Shown here one piece after another: positions 35,061 to 44,597 of a DNA stretch of 64,000 nucleotides; the stretch's first letter is position 1, and every line of letters begins with the position of its first letter. This DNA is from UMGS1696 sp964634795 (GTDB lineage: Bacteria > Bacillota > Clostridia > Oscillospirales > CAG-272), in the NCBI GenBank assembly GCA_964634795.1, contig CAZWLL010000002.1, forward strand, positions 23,903 through 87,902. The letters are read 5' to 3'. The translations under genes and the position numbers were made by a program. The notes under the pieces are model-generated. The model ran no database searches, was not told the DNA's origin, and saw only the letters and a program-made list of their open reading frames with translations.

Positions 35061-35942
35061 TTAATCCTCTGTTCCCGCATCACGGCACATACCGATAAAG
35101 CTTTTATCCATTTCAGACAGCTTTTTATCTTTATGATATATAAGCTTGTACTTGCGTTTGAATTCGATATTATCTATAAATACCTCTTTTATACTGCCGC
35201 TGTTTATTCTTTCCGCAGCCATTCTATACGGAACCACCGCTATTCCGAGTCCCGCTTCGGCAGCGTTTATTAAAGCCGCTGTACTCATACTCTCCCACGT
35301 AGGCTTCGGGAGCGGATACGATTTCGACGTCAATGTACTCTCGAACACTTCGCGTGTGCCGCTTCCTTTTTCTCGGAGTAAAAAACTGAAATTGTATATT
35401 TCGTCCGCTTTGATAACATTCTCTTCGAAATCATCGGAAACCACCAGCGCAAGTCTGTCTTCCATGAAGTCTTCATATATAAGATTTGCATCGTGGATAA
35501 TTCCCTCAACCAATGCGAAATCAAGCTTGTTTTCTATAATAAACGATTCAAGCTCTTCCGAACGGTTGATTATAACGTTTACCTTTGTATCGGGATATGT
35601 GAGATTAAATTTTTTCACAAATTTCGGCATCAGCATCGCACCGATTGATATACTCGCGCCTACACGTATTATTCCCGATTTTTCCCATGACCTTATTCTT
35701 TTTTCCATATCATCGAATGTTAATGTTATGGCGTTTGAATATTCGAGAAATAATTTTCCCGCCTCACTTATATACAATCTGCGTGATATTCTGTCAAACA
35801 ATTTTACTCCATAGTAATTCTCAAGCTCGGATATTGCGAGGCTTACGGCAGGCTGAGTCATATTAAGCTTTTCAGCAGCTTTTGTAATGCTGTATCCGTT
35901 TTCACAGACTGTTTTAAATATTCGCATATGTCGTACAGTCAT
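35061..35942 (-). CDS. LysR-family transcriptional regulator
   Basis: A 293-residue LysR regulator: winged helix-turn-helix at residues 1-60 (KAAEKLNMTQPAVSLAISELE) and a periplasmic-binding-protein-like effector domain from about 85. The profile is CysL-like. It is divergent from a split chromate transporter, separated by 100 bp, the usual arrangement for self-regulation and control of the divergent genes. It is also joined to the GxGYxYxxP gene downstream. The effector is unknown. Confidence 0.9.
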   Translation of the reverse strand: MTVRHMRIFKTVCENGYSITKAAEKLNMTQPAVSLAISELENYYGVKLFDRISRRLYISEAGKLFLEYSNAITLTFDDMEKRIRSWEKSGIIRVGASISIGAMLMPKFVKKFNLTYPDTKVNVIINRSEELESFIIENKLDFALVEGIIHDANLIYEDFMEDRLALVVSDDFEENVIKADEIYNFSFLLREKGSGTREVFESTLTSKSYPLPKPTWESMSTAALINAAEAGLGIAVVPYRMAAERINSGSIKEVFIDNIEFKRKYKLIYHKDKKLSEMDKSFIGMCRDAGTED

Positions 35943-36042
35943 ATAAGCGATTCCTTATTATTTTGATTAATTTATATCATTTTACAAATCATCTCTTCTG
36001 TAGTATACTTATTATATCATAATTTTATTTTACGGAGAAGAA

Positions 36043-36612
36043 ATGACTAAACTAAAACTGTTTCTGCGTTCGCTTGTAATATCATCAACGACTATCGGCG
36101 GCGGATTCGTGATTATATCGGTTGTACGATCACTTTATGTAGATAAGCTGAAAATACTCAGCGAAGACGATATGCTTGAATTAACATCTCTTGCTCAAAG
36201 TGCCCCGGGAGCTGTCGCAATAAACCTTTCAATAATTCTGGGATACAAGTTATGCGGTTTACCGGGTGCATTGGTTTCACTGCTCGGTACATTCTTACCA
36301 CCGTTTGTAATCATGTCGCTTATCGCGGCACTTTATGGTTTTCTCGGTGAATTCAGGTATAACGAAACAGTATCCGAGTTCATGTCGGGAATGCAAATCG
36401 GTGTTTCAGTTGTAATTCTTGATGCCGCCTTAAAAATGACAGCATCGGTATTTCATGAAAAAAGTGTCTTCAAATACATTATATTCTTCTGCGCTGTGAT
36501 CCTGCAGCTTTGCTTTTCCGTCAGCTCTGTTTATATTGTTTCAGCAGCTATTATCATCGGTATTGTTTCATCTGTAATTACGGGGGTAAAGGAAAAGCAT
36601 GGTATACATTAA
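36043..36612 (+). CDS. Chromate transporter-family subunit, N-half type
   Basis: A 189-residue membrane protein of the short-chain ChrA family, with LTSLAQSAPGAVAINLSIILGYKL near 46-69 carrying the APGA signature. Such halves work in pairs. It overlaps the next half by 14 bp. The family is named for chromate resistance, but the true physiological anion in gut anaerobes is unknown. Confidence 0.85.
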   Translation: MTKLKLFLRSLVISSTTIGGGFVIISVVRSLYVDKLKILSEDDMLELTSLAQSAPGAVAINLSIILGYKLCGLPGALVSLLGTFLPPFVIMSLIAALYGFLGEFRYNETVSEFMSGMQIGVSVVILDAALKMTASVFHEKSVFKYIIFFCAVILQLCFSVSSVYIVSAAIIIGIVSSVITGVKEKHGIH

Positions 36613-37156
36613 GCTGTTTGTAACCTTTATTATTATCGGAGCTCTCAGCTTCGGCGGAGGATACAGTACATTATCATTGATAAACGAGCTTGTCATAAAA
36701 CAAATGGCTTGGATAACCAAAGAACAGCTATGCGATGTTATAACTCTTTCCGAATTAACACCCGGACCTATAGCACTTAATGCTGCTTCATTCACAGGAT
36801 ACACTGTCGGAGGTATCGCAGGTTCTCTGGCAGCTACCATCGGATGTGTTCTGCCGTCATGCGTGTTAATGGGTATTATCACATACGCATATACTAAATA
36901 CAAAAAAAGCAAAGCTTTTTCGTCGATTATAGGTACGATAAATCCGGCTGTTTGTTCACTTATGTTCTCGGCATTCTTTACAATGTTTCTTCCCGTATGC
37001 TTCGGTATTGATTCCGTAATTTCTGCTGCAAATGCGAAAATCAATATAGTATCACTTGGTATATTTGCCGCCGCATTTATTGCTGTCAAAACGAATAAGA
37101 TTCCGCCTATAATAATAATTTTGTTATGCGGAATTCTATCGGCTGTTATACCGTAA
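36599..37156 (+). CDS. Chromate transporter-family subunit, second half
   Basis: A 185-residue partner with FGGGYSTLSLINE near 18-30 and the LTPGPIALNAASFTGY motif near 55-70, typical of ChrA domains. The pair forms one inverted-topology transporter. Its stop codon abuts that of the convergent HD gene with no gap, leaving no room for a terminator. Confidence 0.85.
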   Translation: MVYIKLFVTFIIIGALSFGGGYSTLSLINELVIKQMAWITKEQLCDVITLSELTPGPIALNAASFTGYTVGGIAGSLAATIGCVLPSCVLMGIITYAYTKYKKSKAFSSIIGTINPAVCSLMFSAFFTMFLPVCFGIDSVISAANAKINIVSLGIFAAAFIAVKTNKIPPIIIILLCGILSAVIP

Positions 37157-37819
37157 TTACATCAAAACCTGATCGTTTATTATCAGTCTGAACCGCAGTC
37201 CCAACCTTTCGGCTGCCTTACGGCATAAAATCATTCTCTCGAGAAATATCTCGAAATAGTCGGTAACCGTTGAAAACTCAGTATCTATACCGAGGTTCAG
37301 AATAACCTCGGTTTTTTCTTCGTTGATTTTCAGTGAAGACGAAAATACCGAATAGTTAACTCTGTCATGTATATCGAATTTTGACATTTCAATATTTCTC
37401 ACACGGCTTCTTCTTACATCAGACTTGTCTGCAAGAAATAATGCCGCGGAAATCGCATTTACGGGAATGCCCGTTCCTTCATCATGATTTCCGATAGCCG
37501 TTACAACATCCGATATGTCTGCGGCATCCATTCCCAATTTATCGAGTATTCTGAATGCCATAACCGCACCGCTTTGAGAATGCTCGAAACGATTCACAAG
37601 GTTTCCGATGTCATGCAGATATGCCGCGATTTTCACAAGCTCCACCTGGTGCTCATCGTAACCTAAGGTTTCCAATATATATCCCGCAGACTGAGCTACT
37701 TTCGTCACATGAGCGAATGAGTGCTCAGTATATCCGATTGCGTTCAGTGATTCATCGGCCTTTTTTATATATGTGTTTATGCTTTCGTTTTTAATTATAT
37801 CGTTATAAGTTATCATCAT
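37157..37819 (-). CDS. HD-domain phosphohydrolase-like protein
   Basis: A 220-residue soluble protein with an HD metal-binding domain: His37 region (HSFAHV), the HD doublet in YLHDIGN (near 67-73), and NHDEGTG followed by LADKSDVRRSR near 129-139. Such enzymes hydrolyse phosphate esters, often nucleotides. The C-terminal 70 residues are unassigned. It is convergent with the chromate transporter genes, stop codon to stop codon. Confidence 0.75.
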   Translation of the reverse strand: MMITYNDIIKNESINTYIKKADESLNAIGYTEHSFAHVTKVAQSAGYILETLGYDEHQVELVKIAAYLHDIGNLVNRFEHSQSGAVMAFRILDKLGMDAADISDVVTAIGNHDEGTGIPVNAISAALFLADKSDVRRSRVRNIEMSKFDIHDRVNYSVFSSSLKINEEKTEVILNLGIDTEFSTVTDYFEIFLERMILCRKAAERLGLRFRLIINDQVLM

Positions 37820-38037
37820 TTTACCACGTTATTAAAGTAATTATACCGTTCTAAACGGAATCATTCGTTATTTTCTTAGTTTACCGTTATATTATATCAC
37901 AATCGAAAGTGCGTTTCAACATTCCCTTGATGTAAACTTATATTTTACATAAATCGTCGGAGCACGATTGCGATAATTAAAACGCGCACATCGAAAACGC
38001 ACATCTTGCACAGCACCACATTGGTATATTGTTTATA

Positions 38038-38874
38038 TTAGCCTTTGCGCTGTCGATATTCTCCCGGCGTTACACCGAGCTTCTGCTTGAAAATGCGTAA
38101 AAAATAGAGTGTGTCTCCGTATCCGCACGCCTGTGCAATCTCCGACAGAGTGTCATCGGTCTGCAGCAAAAGGTCGCATGCACGCTGCATTCTGAGTGCG
38201 ATTCGGTACTCGTTCGGTGAAAAACCGGTACAATCGTGAAAAACGCTTCTGTATCTGCTTTCGCTTAAATGCTCCATGGAGGCAAGGGATGCGACCGAAA
38301 TATTCTCGGTGAAGTGACAATGCAAATACTGCAGTGAAATAAGCGTTCTCGATAAAACCGAATTTTCCCTCTCCATACACCGCGCCAATTCGGTAAGCAG
38401 CAAAGTCAAACGGGCACCGCACGAATCATCAAATCCAATACCGCGCTCGATAAACTCTCGGAATATATCACCGAACAGGCTGTCTATTGTATCATTATCG
38501 GAATTAAAACGATATAGTTTTCCCGTCTCAATCCCAAGTCCCGAGATAAGTCTGCCCGCGTGAAAGCCTGTAAAATGAACCCAGTTGTATGTCATTCTTT
38601 CTCCGTCCGAGAGGGCATAACGATATGGAGTGTGCGGTTTATAAATACAGAACATGCCCTGTGAAAAGTCCTGCGGTATACCTTCTATCCACGCCATAAG
38701 TCTTCCCTCGGTCATAACCTGCAAATAATAATCATCACGTCCTGCGGGAACATTTGTCACAAAAGAATTTGTTAAATTGCAACAACCAGCGCAGTTCACT
38801 ATCAGCGGTTCCTCATCAATCTGCGGATGAACATCCTGCAAATGAATAGAACGGTAATATTCCTGATTTTCCAT
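38038..38874 (-). CDS. AraC-family transcriptional regulator
   Basis: A 278-residue regulator: cupin-like ligand-binding domain (about 1-165) and two helix-turn-helix motifs in the last 100 residues, including LSEIAQACGYGDTLYFLRIFK and GVTPGEYRQRKG. It is divergent from a sugar isomerase/oxidoreductase pair, 220 bp away, which it may regulate in response to a sugar. The intergenic stretches 37820-38037 and 38875-39094 hold no gene. Confidence 0.88.
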   Translation of the reverse strand: MENQEYYRSIHLQDVHPQIDEEPLIVNCAGCCNLTNSFVTNVPAGRDDYYLQVMTEGRLMAWIEGIPQDFSQGMFCIYKPHTPYRYALSDGERMTYNWVHFTGFHAGRLISGLGIETGKLYRFNSDNDTIDSLFGDIFREFIERGIGFDDSCGARLTLLLTELARCMERENSVLSRTLISLQYLHCHFTENISVASLASMEHLSESRYRSVFHDCTGFSPNEYRIALRMQRACDLLLQTDDTLSEIAQACGYGDTLYFLRIFKQKLGVTPGEYRQRKG

Positions 38875-39094
38875 AATTGCACTCCTCCATTCCTTTACTT
38901 ATTAAAGCAACAGTCGAAATGTCCATAAAGACGGTCGTTTCCTGTATTGTACGGATAAGCATTTTGGGTTACACTAAAGTAGCAGACGCGAAACACATCG
39001 ATCGGAACTATGTTTGCATTATAGCATATTCTCCGATCGTTGAAAAGCGCATTTTATGAACGAAACATCTTTCCGAATAAGGAGGAATCAAGCA

Positions 39095-39922
39095 ATGAAA
39101 AAAGCACTGAACGCATGGACTCTTGACGGCTCGCTCGACATGGAAGAATCCTTCAAAGCCGTTTCGGAAGCGGGATTTGACGCGATTGAGCTGAATGTAG
39201 ACGCGCCGGGAGCCGCACACGGACTCTCTCTCGAAACAACAAAAGCCGATTATGCCGCAATACGAGCTTTATCCGAAAAATACCATATCCCCGTTGCCAG
39301 CATTTCAAGCTCTCTCTGGGGACCGAGAATGGGTATAGCGGCAAATCATAAAGCCGCTGAGGCTTTACTGTGGAAACAGGTGGAAGCCGCTAAGGAGCTT
39401 GGTGCAGACGGAATTTTAACTGTTCCGGGAGGCATGGGCGGCGGCGTTACCATCGCGGATGTACGCCGTGATTCTTTGGCATTTTTAAAGGGTGTACGCA
39501 CAGATGTCGAAAAGGAAGGAATTTTTGTCGGACTCGAAAACGTATGGAACGGCTTTTTCCTTTCACCTTACGACATGGTATCAATGATTGACGAGATCGG
39601 TTCTCCGAAAATCGGTGCGTATCTGGATGTAGGCAATATGCTTGCGTTCTCAGTACCCGAATACTGGGTTGAAATACTCGGAAGCAGAATAGGAAAGGTT
39701 CATGTAAAGGATTACAAGCGTGCCGGCGGTTTAAACTCAGGCGGTACTTGGGAAGACGTCACACACGGCAGTGCCGACTGGAAGGCTATAATTCCCGCAT
39801 TGCGTAAAGCAGGCTATGACGGATATTTGGTAGGCGAGGTATTTAAAGCCGATCCGAATATGGCATGGAGCGATTACTACAAGAAGGTTTGCGGCGAGCT
39901 TGCGACAATCTGCTCATATTGA
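39095..39922 (+). CDS. Sugar phosphate isomerase/epimerase (xylose isomerase-like TIM barrel)
   Basis: A 275-residue TIM-barrel protein of the AP-endonuclease-2/xylose isomerase-like family. GFDAIELN near 27-34, the metal ligand in GLENVWNGF, IGAYLDVGN and GKVHVKDYK are standard. The ATG 39095 is preceded by GGAGG (39081-39085); an upstream in-frame ATG (39056) would lie before that site. It forms an operon with a Gfo/Idh/MocA dehydrogenase, a common pair in inositol or keto-sugar catabolism. Substrate unknown. Confidence 0.85.
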   Translation: MKKALNAWTLDGSLDMEESFKAVSEAGFDAIELNVDAPGAAHGLSLETTKADYAAIRALSEKYHIPVASISSSLWGPRMGIAANHKAAEALLWKQVEAAKELGADGILTVPGGMGGGVTIADVRRDSLAFLKGVRTDVEKEGIFVGLENVWNGFFLSPYDMVSMIDEIGSPKIGAYLDVGNMLAFSVPEYWVEILGSRIGKVHVKDYKRAGGLNSGGTWEDVTHGSADWKAIIPALRKAGYDGYLVGEVFKADPNMAWSDYYKKVCGELATICSY

Positions 39923-40032
39923 TTTCGCTTAACCGCTTTTTTATAAGATTAATCTCAACACAATAAGCTGATTCAGGCTGTCTGACGGACAAGCCTATAA
40001 TATAATTTCATGAAATTAAAGGAGAAAAAAGT

Positions 40033-41091
40033 ATGAAAAAACTCGCAATCATCGGATGCGGCGGCATAGGTACTTATCACCTCGGACACTTTTTACAGTT
40101 CACCGATATCGTTGAACTGGCAGGCTTCTGTGATTTGATTCCCGAGCGTGCAGAAAGCTTTCAGGCTAAAGCAGGTACAGGCAAGGCGTATACTGACTAC
40201 CGTGTAATGCTCGATGAAGTAAAACCTGACATGGTATTCGTATGCATTCCTCCGTACTGTCACGGTCAGGTCGAATTCGACCTTATAGAGCGCGGAATCC
40301 ATTTCTTCGTTGAAAAGCCACTTGCTCTTGAGCTTGATCTCGCTCGTAAAATAAGAGATGCAGCTGCAGCAAAGGGTCTGATTACCGCAAGCGGATTCCA
40401 ATGCCGCTATTCCAACCTCGTTGAACCGAACAAACAGTTTGTGGCAAACAATCAGGTAATTATGATTGAATGCTCTCGTATAGGCGGAGTTCCCGATCAG
40501 CCGTGGTGGCGTCACAAGGATCTCTCAGGCGGTCAGGCAGCAGAGCAAACAATTCACCAGTTTGACATTATCCGTTATATGATCGGCGATCCCGAGGAAG
40601 TATTCTCTTTTGCTAATCGCGGTTATATTTCCGATAAAGAATGGCCCGGTTACGACACAGATGACCTTTCCACAACAGTTGTTAAATTCAAAAACGGTAT
40701 TCTTGCAACAATCTCCACAGGCTGCTACGCAACATCAGGCAACAGCTTCGACTCTAAGATTACATTCAGTACACGTGACAAGAGAGCTGAGCTCAAAATT
40801 CTCGACACATTCAAAATGTACGGAGAAAAGCCTGCCGAGACAAAAGACAGCAAGGACGGCTTTGTAATCAAAGGTGACGGCGCTCTCTCTGCAGGAGGCG
40901 ATGCAATCGTATACCATCAGGAAGGTGACGCAGGTATTCTCTGCGACCGTACGTTCATTGAAGCTGTTATTTCAGGTGACGGCTCCAAGATTCGTTCTCC
41001 TTATGCCGATGCATTCAAATCAGTAAGCTTTACGCTTGCATGCAACGAATCCATGGCAACAGGCAAGCCTGTAAAGGTAGAACTCGAATAA
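40033..41091 (+). CDS. Gfo/Idh/MocA family oxidoreductase
   Basis: A 352-residue NAD(P)-dependent dehydrogenase with GCGGIGTYH at 8-16, the FVEKPLALE motif near 94-102 and GGQAAEQTIHQFDIIRY near 169-185. AAAGGAGA precedes the ATG. It lies 110 bp after the isomerase and ends before a strong terminator. Probably oxidises a sugar or inositol derivative that the neighbouring isomerase also handles. Distinct in sequence from the copy at 10356-11429. Confidence 0.86.
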   Translation: MKKLAIIGCGGIGTYHLGHFLQFTDIVELAGFCDLIPERAESFQAKAGTGKAYTDYRVMLDEVKPDMVFVCIPPYCHGQVEFDLIERGIHFFVEKPLALELDLARKIRDAAAAKGLITASGFQCRYSNLVEPNKQFVANNQVIMIECSRIGGVPDQPWWRHKDLSGGQAAEQTIHQFDIIRYMIGDPEEVFSFANRGYISDKEWPGYDTDDLSTTVVKFKNGILATISTGCYATSGNSFDSKITFSTRDKRAELKILDTFKMYGEKPAETKDSKDGFVIKGDGALSAGGDAIVYHQEGDAGILCDRTFIEAVISGDGSKIRSPYADAFKSVSFTLACNESMATGKPVKVELE

Positions 41092-41112
41092 AAATACAAA
41101 CATACACTATAT

Positions 41113-41142
41113 GAAAACCGCACCCTTTTGGGTGCGGTTTTC
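41113..41142 (+). terminator. Bidirectional terminator
   Basis: A 13-bp perfect stem (41113-41125 with 41130-41142) and TTTT loop, between two convergent genes. Confidence 0.88.
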
Positions 41143-41156
41143 TGTCTTCTATATAA

Positions 41157-42713
41157 TTATTTTGCTGCGCCTATAAACGGTGTCTCGACCTTATGTCCGA
41201 AAAAGTCTATTCCTCCGTTCTGCGGTATATCCTCTCCTCGGCATGCACAGGGCGAGTTATCTGCGAGGCGGTAATCTGACGGAACTGTGTTAAGGCGATT
41301 TTTATCGGGATTGACAAAACCTGGATCACCTACGACGGCTTCGGTATCGTTCGGAACATTAACATTTACGTAGCAGTTTGAGCGATACTCTGCGCCTTCC
41401 TTCCACTCGATTTCCGTCGGAACACGGAATGCGAAAATATTGTTTACGAAAGTCCATTTATGACAATCATAAGGGCCGCGGAACGGACTGATATCCTCAG
41501 TGCCCATATAAAATGTATTATTATAGAAATAAGAGCCTTCATTTTCGTGAATCCAGATCAAACCGTTGCGGTCATTTTGGCTGATGTTATAACGTATCAC
41601 ATTATTCCATGTGAAATTCATTAGCAGCAGGAATCCGCCTTCGTTGTCGTGCGTGTAGTTATACTGAATTACAGTGTCATGGCATCCGAGATCGATGTCA
41701 AACGGCTGTCCGTCGGCAACACCGTGCGTATAACAAACCTCGTTGTACTGAATTACGGTACCGTCCGCATTGTGCGGCCATACAGCGGCATTCGCTCCGA
41801 TTCGCATTTCATAGCAAGCATTTTCCACGTAGTTGTGCTCAATCAATGCTCCGATTGTTGAGTTTATAACCATAGCGTCACCGGCTGTCCACGATATGCG
41901 GCATCCTCTCACAACCAAACCTGTGCTTCCCTTCCAAGGACCGACAGTGGTGTGATAGAAGTTGTGCGTTTTTGAGAGATCGCCGTAATAATCAACATCA
42001 CAGTCTCTTCCGCCTGCCCACTGACTGAATACCGATATACCTGTTCTGTCAATACGTTCAATTACACAGTCTTCAATGAGTACGTCGTCAAAGTTGGTGG
42101 GTACAATACCCTGTGTCGGCGCGACGGTAAGGTCTGCACCTTCAGCACCGCTGCATGATACAAGAATACCTTCGGCGACAAAACGCTGCATTTCACCGTT
42201 AATGTCGTGTATGTCCAGTTTTCTCAGATAAACATGATGTCCTGTTCCGTAATTATCCCAGCGAATTAAAACTCCGTAACGATAACGGTTCTTGGGGGAC
42301 GGAATCATAACATTACGTTCACCGCTAGGCGTAAAATATGTAAATCCCTGTTTGAAATACGGATTGTGATTTGTTATTTCTAAGTCTTCGATTTCCCAAT
42401 AATCCTGATTGAACAGCAGTACGGCAGCACCGTCAACATACTTTCCCTCCGGCGTTCCGTGAGAACCGCCGCCGTCAATCAATGGCTTTTTTCCGTCTCC
42501 GTATCTTCCTATACGAATCGGATGCTCAGCCGTTCCGCTTCCTTTCGGCCACAGCTGTCCGTTATAGGTTCGATCGGAACAAAACAGAATTCTGTCTCCC
42601 GGTTCGAATACCGTTGAGTTTACTTTTTCAAGCGTACGCCACGGTGCAGTCGATGTCACTCCGGGGTTATTGTCACAACCGAGCAGTGAATCAATATAAT
42701 ATGTTCGGCTCAT
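41157..42713 (-). CDS. Right-handed parallel beta-helix protein, no signal peptide
   Basis: A 518-residue protein whose regular repeated turns (DVLIEDCVIERIDRTGI, LVVRGCRISWTAGDAMV, ALIEHNYVENACYEM, TVIQYNEV) predict a pectate-lyase-like beta-helix. The opening YYIDSLLGCDNNPGVT matches the start domain of many polysaccharide lyase and hydrolase families. No export signal is present, so it should act inside the cell. The substrate cannot be inferred. Confidence 0.75.
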   Translation of the reverse strand: MSRTYYIDSLLGCDNNPGVTSTAPWRTLEKVNSTVFEPGDRILFCSDRTYNGQLWPKGSGTAEHPIRIGRYGDGKKPLIDGGGSHGTPEGKYVDGAAVLLFNQDYWEIEDLEITNHNPYFKQGFTYFTPSGERNVMIPSPKNRYRYGVLIRWDNYGTGHHVYLRKLDIHDINGEMQRFVAEGILVSCSGAEGADLTVAPTQGIVPTNFDDVLIEDCVIERIDRTGISVFSQWAGGRDCDVDYYGDLSKTHNFYHTTVGPWKGSTGLVVRGCRISWTAGDAMVINSTIGALIEHNYVENACYEMRIGANAAVWPHNADGTVIQYNEVCYTHGVADGQPFDIDLGCHDTVIQYNYTHDNEGGFLLLMNFTWNNVIRYNISQNDRNGLIWIHENEGSYFYNNTFYMGTEDISPFRGPYDCHKWTFVNNIFAFRVPTEIEWKEGAEYRSNCYVNVNVPNDTEAVVGDPGFVNPDKNRLNTVPSDYRLADNSPCACRGEDIPQNGGIDFFGHKVETPFIGAAK

Positions 42714-42752
42714 ATGAAATACCTTTCTTAAATAAAAATTGCTTTATGCAAA

Positions 42753-42781
42753 AGTATAACACTTCCGAGTGCGTTGTGCAA
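42753..42781 (-). promoter_or_regulatory. Promoter of the beta-helix gene
   Basis: Minus strand TTGCAC (42781-42776), 17-bp spacer, TATACT (42758-42753). A CACT-n4-AGTG palindrome sits in the spacer. The rest of 42714-42957 holds no gene. Confidence 0.6.
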
Positions 42782-42949
42782 TACTTTTTTCGATTAAAAT
42801 TTTTATCGGCAAACGTGTGGTATTGATGATACATATCACTTTCAGATTCCCTCGAAATTCAGCGTTTTTCTCAGACTCTTTCGGATTATATCGGTAAATC
42901 TCGAATCGTTAATACCGTCACAAGCTTATATAACATTATCCTTCCGTAA

Positions 42950-42995
42950 AAACAAGAAATCCGAACCTTTAACCAATCGGTCTAAGGTTCGGATT
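42950..42995 (-). terminator. Terminator of ssrA
   Basis: A 12-bp stem (42958-42969 with 42984-42995), 14-nt loop, T-rich tail on the minus strand, 13 nt beyond the tmRNA 3' end. Confidence 0.85.
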
Positions 42996-43007
42996 ATCAT
43001 GCAATTC

Positions 43008-43383
43008 TGGAGACGAGGGGAATCGAACCCCTGTCCGAAAATCTATTCACACAACTTTCTCCGGGTGCAGACTGCCTATTGTATTTCCCGCACGAAACTC
43101 CGTCAGTCGGGATTCCCGTGTCGGTAGCCTTTTAATGCATGACGATTACAAAAGCAAAATCATCGTTCACGTTCGCCGCTGAATGATGCCGTGACCAAAT
43201 ATGGGTCACTCCCAATGGGGGACATTCCGGAGTCGCGGCATTCTCCGGACGGACAGCTGCACTTAGGCAGCGAGTGCTAATTCGTCGTTAGCGTTTAATT
43301 TTAAAATGAGGATTATTATAGAGATTCCCCATCTCTACCCGCTTATCGTACTTCAAAATCCCCGTCGAGACCATTACGTCCCC
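43008..43383 (-). ncRNA. ssrA: Transfer-messenger RNA (tmRNA)
   Basis: A one-piece tmRNA of 376 nt. The 5' end GGGGACG (from 43383) pairs with CGTCTCC near the 3' end to form the 7-bp acceptor stem with one G-U pair. The T-arm GGGGTTCGATTCCCC-type sequence follows the conserved order, and the discriminator is A at 43008. CCA is not encoded and must be added. The open reading frame encodes the tag ANDELALAA ending at UAA (43263). It rescues stalled ribosomes with SmpB, encoded 700 bp upstream on the same strand. Confidence 0.97.
43263..43292 (-). other. tmRNA proteolysis-tag reading frame (ANDELALAA)
   Basis: Nine codons from GCT (resume codon, 43292-43290) to GCC, then TAA. The LALAA-like end is the classic ClpXP/ClpAP recognition tail. 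Confidence 0.93.
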
Positions 43384-43456
43384 ACATAACCGCCGGTGCA
43401 GACTAAGATTCGCTTTGTTATGCAGCCTTAGTATCTGCTCTTATCGGCGTTTATTT

Positions 43457-43485
43457 ATTATACTCTTTTTTGCGGTTTTATGCAA
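43457..43485 (-). promoter_or_regulatory. Promoter of ssrA
   Basis: Minus strand TTGCAT (43485-43480), 17-bp spacer, TATAAT (43462-43457). The start would give a 5' leader of about 67 nt to be removed by RNase P. It lies after the nitroreductase stop, so ssrA is transcribed on its own. Confidence 0.7.
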
Positions 43486-43501
43486 TAGCTTTAATGATTT
43501 T

Positions 43502-44032
43502 TTAATCCTCGGGTGTACCGATTATATCGACAACCTCGCTCATGGGGCGTCTCTCCCTCATCGGAGGTTCTTCTGTCGGTTCTCCTATTGCCACAACCGC
43601 AACAGGCGTGTATCTCTCATCATTGATATAGTCGCGGAAGCATTTGTCAGCATCAAAGGAGCCGATAAAGCATCCGGCGAGTCCCTCATCGGCTGCAGCC
43701 AGAAGCATGTTCTCTATAGCGCATGCGGTATCCTGGAGCGAGAATAAATTCTTTCCGCGCTCTCCCGCCATCTTTTCTATTCCCTCTCTGTCAGTCGAAA
43801 CTATAATAACCGCTCCGCAATTTACTATCCAGCTGTTTCCCGTATATTCGGGAGAAAACTTTTTGATCACTTCTCTGTCACAAATTACAGTAAAATGCCA
43901 TGACTGCTTGTTGCACGCACTCGGAGCATGCACAGCTGCGTACATAATGTAATCGAGCTGTTTCTTTGTAATAGGTGCTCCGGTATATGAACGGCAGCTT
44001 CTCCTTTTGTCAAGCAATGTTGAAAATTCCAT
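43502..44032 (-). CDS. Nitroreductase-family flavoprotein
   Basis: A 176-residue FMN-dependent nitroreductase-like enzyme. The FMN-binding RRSCRSYTGAPI segment near 10-21, HAPSACNKQSWHF near 35-47 and a C-terminal ...VVAIGEPTEEP are family hallmarks. Reduced flavin would transfer electrons from NAD(P)H to a nitro or quinone compound; the real substrate is unknown. Placed 61 nt after smpB. Confidence 0.88.
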   Translation of the reverse strand: MEFSTLLDKRRSCRSYTGAPITKKQLDYIMYAAVHAPSACNKQSWHFTVICDREVIKKFSPEYTGNSWIVNCGAVIIVSTDREGIEKMAGERGKNLFSLQDTACAIENMLLAAADEGLAGCFIGSFDADKCFRDYINDERYTPVAVVAIGEPTEEPPMRERRPMSEVVDIIGTPED

Positions 44033-44093
44033 ATTAATCCTCCTCTTATGTATTTTGATAGTCCGTAGTTTTATGGCAGTGCTTCTTTAAGCT

Positions 44094-44579
44094 TTAATCG
44101 TCATAGTCGCGTCTGCTTTTTGATTTTGTCATGCGTTCGATTTCTCTTCCCGCTTCGGCTTTCGCATCTGACTCGCGCTTATCCCACAGCTTTTTACCTT
44201 TGCACAGTCCTACCTCAACCTTCACATTCGAACCAGAAAAGTACATGGAAAGCGGAACAAGCGTATAACTGTCACGTGTTGTATACTGAAATAACTTTAA
44301 TATCTCTTTTTTATGCATTAAAAGTTTCTTTTCACGCAAAGGATCACGATTAAATATATTACCTTTTTCATATGGGGAAATATGTATACCCAGCGCGTAT
44401 AATTCGCCGTTCTTTACACTGCAATACGAATCCTTGAGATTAACCTGTCCTGCTCTGACACTCTTAACTTCAGTGCCGAAAAGTGCTATACCTGCTTCGT
44501 AAGTATCCTCTATAAAATAATCATGTCTTGCTTTTCTGTTTACGGCAATGATTTTCTTGCCGTTTTTTTCATTTGGCAT
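44094..44579 (-). CDS. smpB: SsrA-binding protein SmpB
   Basis: A 161-residue tmRNA partner. NRKARHDYFIEDTYEAGIALFGTEVKS near 14-40 and the C-terminal basic tail that enters the A site (WDKRESDAKAEAGREIERMTK) are intact. A strong GAGGTGAT site precedes the ATG. The gene is in the minus-strand run with ssrA, the usual proximity of the two. Confidence 0.96.
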   Translation of the reverse strand: MPNEKNGKKIIAVNRKARHDYFIEDTYEAGIALFGTEVKSVRAGQVNLKDSYCSVKNGELYALGIHISPYEKGNIFNRDPLREKKLLMHKKEILKLFQYTTRDSYTLVPLSMYFSGSNVKVEVGLCKGKKLWDKRESDAKAEAGREIERMTKSKSRRDYDD

Positions 44580-44597
44580 TTTATCACCTCAGTTAAT

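Noticed and set aside
36043..37156. Split chromate transporter as a frameshifted ChrA
   Set aside because: Both halves have intact starts and motifs, and the two-gene form is a normal short-chain ChrA arrangement.
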